Shown piece after piece: positions 54,382 through 64,000 of a stretch of DNA of 64,000 bases. The DNA comes from Monarcha castaneiventris obscurior. Its lineage: Eukaryota > Chordata > Aves > Passeriformes > Monarchidae. Made by a program: the position numbers and the translations under genes. The stretch is taken from positions 12,769,001 to 12,833,000 of the forward strand of contig JAMPIT010000434.1 of assembly GCA_026261815.1 (NCBI GenBank), read 5' to 3'. Positions within the stretch are counted from its first letter, which is position 1. The number at the start of each line of letters is the position of its first letter. Below the pieces are notes generated by a model. It had not been told where the DNA came from and ran no database searches. It saw only the letters and a program-made list of their open reading frames with translations.

Positions 54382-55752
54382 CCCGCCGCCGCCGCGGCCG
54401 CTTCCGGTCACGTGCGCCGCCGGCGGGGCCAGCGAGCGGCGCGCGCCGCCAGACGCGGGCGTGGGCGGGGCCAGGCCCGCCCCGCACCGGGCCCGCCCCG
54501 CACCGGGCCCGCCCCTCACCCGGCCCGCCCCGCACCGGGCCCGCCCCGCACCGGGCCCGCCCCGCACCGGGCCCGCCCCTCACCCGGCCCGCCCCGCACC
54601 GGGCCCGCCCCGCACCGGGCCCGCCCCTCACCCGGGCCGTCCGCAGGCCTGGCCCCGCCGAGCGCTCCCATCCCGCGGTCACACCCTGCGCTCCCCGGCG
54701 CTCCCGGGGCTCCGGGCGCAGCGGAGCCGGCAGTGCCGGCACTCCCGGGCTTTCGGGCAGCTCGGTAGCGGCGGGGCCCGGCCGCTGCCGAGGCGCGGAG
54801 TCAGATCGGGCGGGCGCAGCGCCGCCGCTGCCCGCGAGTGCCCGCTGGCGGTAAACGGGGATTGCCGGGCCGGCGACCCCGATATGGCTCCCACCGCCGC
54901 CACACTGGCGGTCGGACGGGCCAGGCCGCAGCGGGGCCCTGGCCGGGTCCCCGGGCGCCGCCGGGGGCGAGAGGCAGCTGCGCTGTGGCCGTGCTTCCCC
55001 GAGCCCCGGTGCGGGGCCATCCCAGGCCGTTCCGCTGAGCGCCCCGGCTGCCGCGGGCCCGGGCGGGTCCGCCCCCGGCGCTGCCTCCGCACACGCGTCA
55101 CTTGTCACCCACCCCCGCCATGGGGACACCGCGTCCCCCGGGCCCGGCTGTGCCCCGCGCTGTGCGTGGTACCGGGGGGCGCGGGGGAGCTGTGTCACCG
55201 CCGCTGCAGCCGCGACCCCGGCATCCGCCGTGTCAGGGCTCTGCCAGCACAAAGCCTGAATGGCCGTAGAGCAGCTGAAGAGAGGTGACGCCAGCCCCAG
55301 CACAGTGTCCCCTGCATACCCTTGCTGGTCCCCAGGTCCGGCCGACCCTGGGGCATCCTGCTACCCGCTGGATGTGCTTCATGCCGTCCCACTACCCAGT
55401 GAGGTACCTATGCCCCTTGGGTGCCTCTGTGCTCGGGGCTGCTCCAGCCCTTCAGTAAAACCCATATCCCGCGGTATCCCATATCCTCCACACTGCTCTG
55501 GGATCAGGAAGACATCATGTGCAGACCCCACGTGCCCCTCATGCAAGCTCATGTCCAGGCCACCTGCCATGGCCTCGCCCTGCCCAGGGTCTGGGCAGGG
55601 ATGCCTATGGTCAGGAGTCACTGGGCAGTGCCCATGGAGCACCTCAGGGGTGGCTGCCTGGAGGGAGCAGTGAGCAGATGGCAGGGCGGGCCGAGCTGAC
55701 AATCCCCTAATCCCATCAATGCCGCGGAGGCTGAGCAGAGCCGAGCTGGGCC
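54382..55752. promoter_or_regulatory. HYPK-SERINC4 divergent CpG-island promoter region
   Basis: About 1.4 kb between the two start codons, CpG-rich to about 55.2 kb. Next to HYPK are an ETS core (CTTCCGGT, 54401-54408) and an E-box CACGTG (54409-54414). A 16-bp minisatellite follows. CpG density falls toward SERINC4, so the SERINC4 start site may lie nearer its ATG at 55753. No coding exon recognised. Confidence 0.6.
54472..54645. repeat. 16-bp GC minisatellite upstream of HYPK
   Basis: About ten head-to-tail copies of CGCACCGGGCCCGCCC with two unit types: the common one with CGCACC and a variant with CTCACC. The variant recurs after every two or three common units, giving a higher-order period. 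Copies are nearly identical, implying recent amplification or homogenisation. GGGCCC makes each unit partly self-complementary. Confidence 0.92.
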
Positions 55753-59225
<3,473 letters not shown>

Positions 59226-61140
59226 TCCCTGCCAGGACAAACTGTGCCTGGGGCTGGTCCCTGCCGTGCCCTGTGCCTGTGCCCTGGCCCTGCTTGCTCC
59301 TCCTGGCCTCCCCTGACCTCCCGTCCCAGGAAAGAGAAGCATCTGAGAGCCTGAGGGGAATATGGGAGGTGGATGCTGCCAGGGATACTGGCCCTGTGCT
59401 GAGCCAGGGCCACCTAAAGAGCCAGAGCAAGCTGGTGGCAGGTGCTCAGCCCGCAGCCTGGTTGCCCTGGTTCCATGGGGTGCACTGCGGGAGCAGGGCT
59501 CTGTCCTGGCTGCCACTACCGTGGTGCATTTACTGTAAATACCTGCTTCAATACATTTTTATATAAAATTCTGAACTGAGCCTGTGCCATTGCCCTGTGC
59601 AGGCCACTGCCATGGGGATGGGGGGACGGGGTGCCTGCAGCACACCCCAGCACTGGCCACGCAACAGCCACAGCTGAGGACATTTTCAGGGTGGCTCTGT
59701 TGGAGAGCGGGGACAAGCAGAGGATGCACAGCAGGGACCCAGGGTTGCAGGAGGGTGTGCAGCCTACGGCTGCTGCCCCCAGGGAGGGCACAGTGCTAGT
59801 GTGGCTGTAGGATCATAGCAGCCCTGGGCCCCCACCCACAAAGCAAACATGGCAGGGCAGCTCCCCAGGGCCCATGGCACCATGGGGCTGCAGCACAGGC
59901 TGTGCCCAAGGGGCCCCACACTGTGGTGGTGGCAGCAGGTGCAGGACAGGGACTGACACACATCACCAGGGTGCCCACCAGGCTGGTACAGCCTGGGGAT
60001 ACAGTGCAGCAGGATGTGAGGTAAGGGCAGCACCACAGGGTGAGTGCCATTGGGGTACAACTGCTCTCAGTGTGACAGCAAGGCAATTGTGGGGGTTCTG
60101 ATGGGAGCAGCAGAGATGAGGGACTGCAGTGCCCAGTGCCCTGGGGCTGCCCCTCACACCTCTCCCACCCAAGAGATGCAGGGACACATGGGGGACTCGG
60201 GGGGAAGGACAGCTGTGGCACCATCTTGGAGACATCAGCCAGGTAATGCTGGAGTGGGGGTTCCCTGCAGCCCCCACCACCTGAGGGCTCCCCAGTGTCC
60301 TGGGCTGTGCCTCCGTGGGGACCTGCCTCACCCCACCCAGAAGACTGAGCCAAGTGCATCTCCCACAGGGCTGGAACAGCAGGGGAGGGAATTTTGAGTG
60401 GGTCCAGCAGCACAGGAGGTGGCACTGTGGGGAGGGAATGGTGGGGTTGTCCCAGCCCCGTGAAACACCCCGAGTCAGCAGCACTGCTGCAGGTCCCTGC
60501 AGAGCCTAGCCCGGGGGTTCTGCCAGACCAGTGAGATGTCTTCTGGGGTAACAATGCCTTGCTCATGCCTGCTGCAAGCACAGGCCACTGGGCAGCCTGC
60601 CTACAGCCACTGGCATGTCCCTCCGGGCCCTTCACTGGCAACTGCTGCAACACCATGTGTCCTTGGGGCTCCCCAGATGTCCCAGCCTCCCACAGCCCCT
60701 GTGCCAGCCACAGGCAGGACCCGTGAGGCTCTGCTGGGAGGATGCTGGCTCCCTACTGGAGGCCTGCAGATGGCAGAGGAGAACGGGGCATTCATGAGGT
60801 ACATCAGGATGGTGCAGCACAGCCACGCAGCAGCAAGGGAGCAGCCACCAGGACAACCAGGAATGTGCACCTGCCCAGGGGTGCTGCTGCTGCCCACACA
60901 GCGTGCCCTGGGCCGAGCACCGCTGCTCCCTCACACGAGGATCATGAGCAGGAACCTCTGGGAGAGCAGCAGCCCTGCGGCTCAGCTTGCACCCAGACCT
61001 GCCAGCAGCAAGCCCTGCAGCCCTGGGGTACTGGAGCTGTCATCCATGCAGGAGAGGATGGAAGGCAGGGACCAGTACCCACCACGGGAGCAGGGGAGGG
61101 CAGGGTGCTGTATGCTGCCATGGGACACCCCCAGCCTTAG
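59226..61140. other. SERINC4 3' end and upstream part of Rab-like locus
   Basis: SERINC4 3'UTR, probably ending near 59560-59590, where AATACA and TATAAA variants precede T-rich DNA. From 59.6 to 61.1 kb I see no confident exon. Upstream exons of the Rab-like gene (P-loop, switch regions) would be expected on the plus strand here. A weak P-loop-like segment (GDSGGRTA) occurs near 60195 but is not convincing. Confidence 0.45.
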
Positions 61141-61950
61141 GTACCAGAGCATCACCCAGTCCTATTTCCACAAAGCCCATGGCGTACTGCTCCTCTAAAA
61201 CATCAGCTCCCTGAGCAGCTTCCTCAACGTCTGCCAGTGGATTGAGGACATCAAGGTGGGAAGGGTCCAAGACACAGCCCCAGGAGAGGGGCAGGAGCCT
61301 TCAGGCTTTAAGGGGGTGGGATGTGTTGTGCCCCAACCTGTCCTGGGGAACAGGAATGAGGCAGGCAGGAGCTAGGCTACTGCTAGGCAACAGGGACCCC
61401 CCAGGAAAAGGGGAAGTGCTTCCCGCAACGTTTTCCCTTTTCCCAGTGTTTGTATCAGGCCTGGAACCGCATTTGGCTCTGAGGCTCAGCACAGGCACTA
61501 AGGGAATCAGCCAATGTGGCTGTAGGCTGCCAGCCCCAAAGAGCCCCATGCCACCCTTCCATCCTGCAGGACACCGAGCAGTCACAGCCATTGATGCTGG
61601 TGGGGAACAAGATGGGCCCGCAGCCTGGCCTGGCAGAGGGGGTCTACACAGCCCACGGGCAGCAAGCGGCCACAGTGAGCAGCAGCTCCTCAGGGCCCGC
61701 GGGGTAACCAGGGCCCCACTACCACCCCCAGACCCACGGCTGCCTGTTCTGCCACACCAGCGCCAAGGATGGCACCAGCGTGGTGGAGGCGGTGCTGCAA
61801 CTGGCTCGGTGAGGAACCCAGGCTGCCGCGGGACCCGACCCCAAGAGCTGTCCCCGTGCTGCCGGATCGGGCTGACGCCACGATTCTAGCCCTGCAGGGA
61901 GGTGAAGAGGACAATCGGCACCGGCCTCCGCGCTGGGCTGGACCTCAACA
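61141..61950 (+). pseudogene. RASEF-like Rab GTPase, decaying copy
   Basis: Four segments with intact splice sites and correct phases: 61141-61255, 61570-61674, 61732-61808 and from 61898. They read as the second half of a Rab domain: [48 protein letters not shown] and LAR-EVKRT. The exon starting after DTAGQER and the NVCQWIED / [16 protein letters not shown] pattern resemble RASEF (Rab45)-type GTPases. Damage: TAA at 61196-61198 replaces the Tyr of LLYDI, the next codon is Asn instead of Asp, the G4 motif NKxD reads NKMG, and ETSAK reads HTSAK. No P-loop or DTAGQE exon was found upstream. After 61898 the open frame continues without family similarity. Best read as a unitary pseudogene; a sequencing error could explain the stop but not the G4 loss. 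Confidence 0.75.
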
Positions 61951-62417
61951 TCGCCCCGCGGACGGCTCGGCGCTGCTGCCGGACACAGCGCGGCGCACGG
62001 GCAGCTCCAGCTGGGCCCGCCCCGGCCGTGCCGCAGCGCGGCTCTCCCCCGGCGCGCAGGCCCGGCCGCCATCTCTCCACCGCCGCCCTCCGACCGGCCC
62101 TGAGCCCCGGCTGCGCCCCGGCCCGCTCCAGCGCCATGCTCTCCAGCTTTGTTTCTCGAGGCTCCCAGCTCTCCCACCCGCCCCGGGGCGTTCGGCCCTC
62201 AGCCCCCGCGCTGATCCCCGGGTGCTGCCCCAAGGACCGCCCAGGCCCGACCCCACCTTTGTTCCTCACCGTCAAGATGCCGCCGCTTGACTCTGCGACG
62301 GCCGCCCTTGGTCCTTCTCTCCGCGGACGCGATTGCTCCGTCGGCAGCACCCATGCTCGCCCACCCCCCGCCCGGCGCAGGGACGAGCAGACGCAGCGTG
62401 CAGGGCTCCACAGCTAC
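61951..62417. other. GC-rich spacer before SERF2 3' end
   Basis: No gene recognised. Contains a CpG-rich block and the region where a plus-strand Rab-like transcript and the minus-strand SERF2 transcript would converge. Open frames are Arg/Pro/Ala-rich. Confidence 0.45.
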
Positions 62418-62423
62418 TTTAAT
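62418..62423 (-). terminator. SERF2 polyadenylation signal ATTAAA
   Basis: ATTAAA on the minus strand, about 125 bp after the SERF2 stop codon; the surrounding minus strand is otherwise GC-rich. Confidence 0.65.
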
Positions 62424-62545
62424 AGGGGACGGCGCCGCAGGGTGCGGGGCGATGCCGGGGGTCCCGGCGGGACCCGGCCTGAGGCGGCGCGGGGCATCCT
62501 GCCGGCGGGACCGGCCCTGGGGCGGCGGCCCGGCGCGGCCGCCCG

Positions 62546-63083
62546 CTACTTGTTGCCCTCCTTCTTCTCATCGGCCTTCTTCTGCTTCTGCTGCATGATC
62601 TCCGAGTCCCTGCAGGGAGCGCGGCGGGGCTGGCGGCGGGGCCGGCACCGCCGCGGGGCGGGAGCGGGGAGCGGGTCAGGGGAAGCCGGCGGGGCCGGCT
62701 CGGCGCTCACCTCTGCTTGCGGGCGGCAGCCGAGAGCCCGTCGTCCCGCCGCTTGCCCTTGCCCGAGTCGCTCTGCTTCTTCAGGTTCTTCTGCCGCGCC
62801 AGTTCGCGCTGGTTCCCGCCTGCCACGGCGCGGCCGCCTCAGCGCGGCTCGGCCCCGCTTACGGGCCGCGGTGCCACCCCCCACACCCCGGCCCGACCAC
62901 TGCCCGCAGGGCGGGTCCCGGCTCACCGGCGGATCGTGGCACGGCCCCTGACCCCAGCCCCACCGCACTCCTGAGTCCCAGAACGGCCTCCCCCACCCCG
63001 GCCCACCACACTCGTCAGCCCCAGCACAAAACCCCTTTCTTTCTTTCCTTCCTTTTTCCTCTCCTCCCCAACTCACGGGTCAT
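62546..63083 (-). CDS. SERF2: Small EDRK-rich factor 2
   Basis: Three exons (63083-63077, 62819-62711, 62609-62546) give 59 aa, identical in length to human SERF2. Exon 1 encodes only Met-Thr plus one base, typical of the gene. The sequence has the family pattern: [48 protein letters not shown], ending GNK. SERF proteins are highly charged, disordered and promote amyloid nucleation; they also bind nucleic acid. It lies in the same relative order (MFAP1-HYPK-SERINC4-SERF2) as in human 15q15.3. Too short for most gene finders because of the 7-nt first exon. Confidence 0.97.
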
Positions 63084-63172
63084 GGCGCCGCTCCCTCCCA
63101 CCTCCACTCCACCGCCACGTCCCGCACTGACCCCCCCACGCCCCGCCCCACGCCGTGCTTTAAGGGGAGCCA

Positions 63173-63250
63173 CAGCCAATCATCGCGCCGATCCGGCCCC
63201 CGCCGCACTCCCATTGGCGCGTCTCTCCGGCAGGACCCCGCCTGATTGGC
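63173..63250 (-). promoter_or_regulatory. SERF2 promoter with three CCAAT boxes
   Basis: CCAAT on the plus strand at 63176-63180 and ATTGG (inverted CCAAT) at 63213-63217 and 63244-63248, 31-37 bp apart, 90-165 bp upstream of the SERF2 ATG. This spacing is typical of NF-Y-driven housekeeping promoters. There is no TATA box. Confidence 0.65.
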
Positions 63251-63331
63251 CGCGGGCTACGGCCGCTCTTGTGCCGGCGGGGGCGAAAACGGCGGAAGGT
63301 TGGGCGCAGGCGCCGCGGCCGCCCCCGCGCG

Positions 63332-64000
63332 TCAGGGCGCGTGGCGGGGGGCGCCACCCCCAGCGTGACGCCATGGGCCGTGAGGGAGCGCTGCGAGGCG
63401 GGAGCGCTGCGGAGGGTGCGGGCGGGGATGGGCGCCGTCCCGCCCCTCCCTCAGCCCTTCCCCCTGCAGCGTTCTTCTCCGCCTCGGGGAGTGTGGGGCG
63501 ATGCGAGGAGGACGGCATGGGAGCTCTTCCACCTCCTCGGTCAGGCGCTGGGGCGCTGCGGGGCCGCTCAGACCGCTCCTTCCGCCGCGGGCGGTGCGGG
63601 GGATCTGTGTGGGGCGACGGCTATGGGCGCCGTCCGCGCCAAGAGGTGCGGGACGGGCATCCGTCCCTGCACAGCCCGATTCGCCTACGCACTCGGGGCT
63701 CGGCGGCGGCCTCGGGTCGTGGCGGGGATTCTGCGGGGCGGTCCTGGATGCGGGGCTCTGGCGCTTCGCCAGCCGTGAGAGCTCGGTGTGGATCACCTGC
63801 AGGCGAGGGGCAGCTGCGGCGGGCAGGGCTCCGCTGGGACACCCGACGAACCTAGTACCGACTCCTGCGGAATCCTCTCCCTCCCCATCGCTCCTGGTAC
63901 CAGGTCCTGTGGGATCCCCTCCCGCCCCTGCACCCCGCCTCCCACACCTTGTTGGCCGGGTCCAGCTCCAGGGCTCTCTTCAGGACGAGTGCCGCCTCTG
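63332..64000 (-). CDS. FKBP8-like protein, C-terminal exons (partial)
   Basis: An exon running off the right edge (64000-63948) encodes EAALVLKRALELDPANK, a TPR helix pair, with donor GTGTGG. It joins in phase 0 to an exon starting at 63796 after CTGCAG, encoding VIHTELSRLAKRQ. The junction ELDPANK/VIHTELSRLAKR closely matches the FKBP8 C-terminal TPR (KLEPSNK/TIHAELSKLVKK). FKBP8 is a mitochondrial and ER tail-anchored immunophilin co-chaperone. After about 63757 similarity stops: the frame stays open to 63332 with Pro/Arg-rich sequence and I find no hydrophobic tail anchor. The 3' limit given is simply that stop codon. It may be a truncated paralog, an unseen splice, or a pseudogene. Confidence 0.55.

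Noticed and set aside
54242..55303. Long frames of 344-348 codons on both strands between HYPK and SERINC4
   Set aside because: Produced by the 16-bp minisatellite and the CpG island; repetitive RCGAG-type protein with no domain.
60181..60240. A GDSG-like P-loop segment that might be the missing first Rab exon
   Set aside because: Only a few residues fit, the lysine is absent and the flanking sequence shows no Rab similarity or splice sites.
59796..60656. A 286-codon minus-strand frame downstream of SERINC4
   Set aside because: No recognisable domain, no clear promoter or splice sites; probably non-coding spacer.
61111..61140. TGGGACACC upstream of the Rab-like exon, tempting as the DTAGQE switch II motif
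   Set aside because: It sits directly before a good splice acceptor, lacks GQE, and Rab genes of this type have an exon boundary here, so it is intron.

Overview
The window reads as avian nuclear DNA, most likely from a GC-rich, gene-dense microchromosome. Introns are short (mostly 70-300 bp), CpG islands sit at the promoters, and a CR1 LINE 3' end of avian/reptilian type lies near 11.83 kb. The proteins match vertebrate families at ortholog level, with GT-AG splice sites and consistent reading phase throughout. I assembled exons by hand from family knowledge and checked that exon lengths sum to whole reading frames.

The left two thirds (1-40.6 kb) is a tandem array on the minus strand matching human 15q26.1. 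From right to left it reads FURIN (proprotein convertase), FES (F-BAR/SH2 tyrosine kinase), MAN2A2 (Golgi alpha-mannosidase IIx), a small Shisa-like membrane protein not expected from mammalian synteny, UNC45A (myosin chaperone), and the first two coding exons of RCCD1, which runs off the left edge. HDDC3, which lies between MAN2A2 and UNC45A in human, was not found.

From 40.6 to 48.8 kb I see no protein-coding gene. It holds the FURIN CpG-island promoter, a possible GATA/D-box element and the MFAP1 CpG island. FURIN and MFAP1 are divergent, and this interval is a synteny junction: the right third matches human 15q15.3, not the BLM neighbourhood that follows FURIN in human.

The right third (48.8-64 kb) holds MFAP1 (+, spliceosome B-complex factor), HYPK (-, NatA/ribosome-associated chaperone), SERINC4 (+, serine incorporator family), a decaying RASEF-like Rab GTPase (+), SERF2 (-), and at the edge a minus-strand exon pair resembling the C-terminal TPR end of FKBP8. 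MFAP1 and HYPK converge; HYPK and SERINC4 diverge from a shared CpG island that carries a 16-bp minisatellite.

The genes are housekeeping or signalling loci with no shared pathway beyond the secretory pair FURIN/MAN2A2. The most notable items are the Shisa-like gene, the Rab-like gene with intact splice sites but one stop codon and damaged GTP-binding motifs, a GC-AG intron and an extra in-frame exon in MAN2A2, the truncated-looking FKBP8-like 3' end, and several GC-rich minisatellites at or near promoters.
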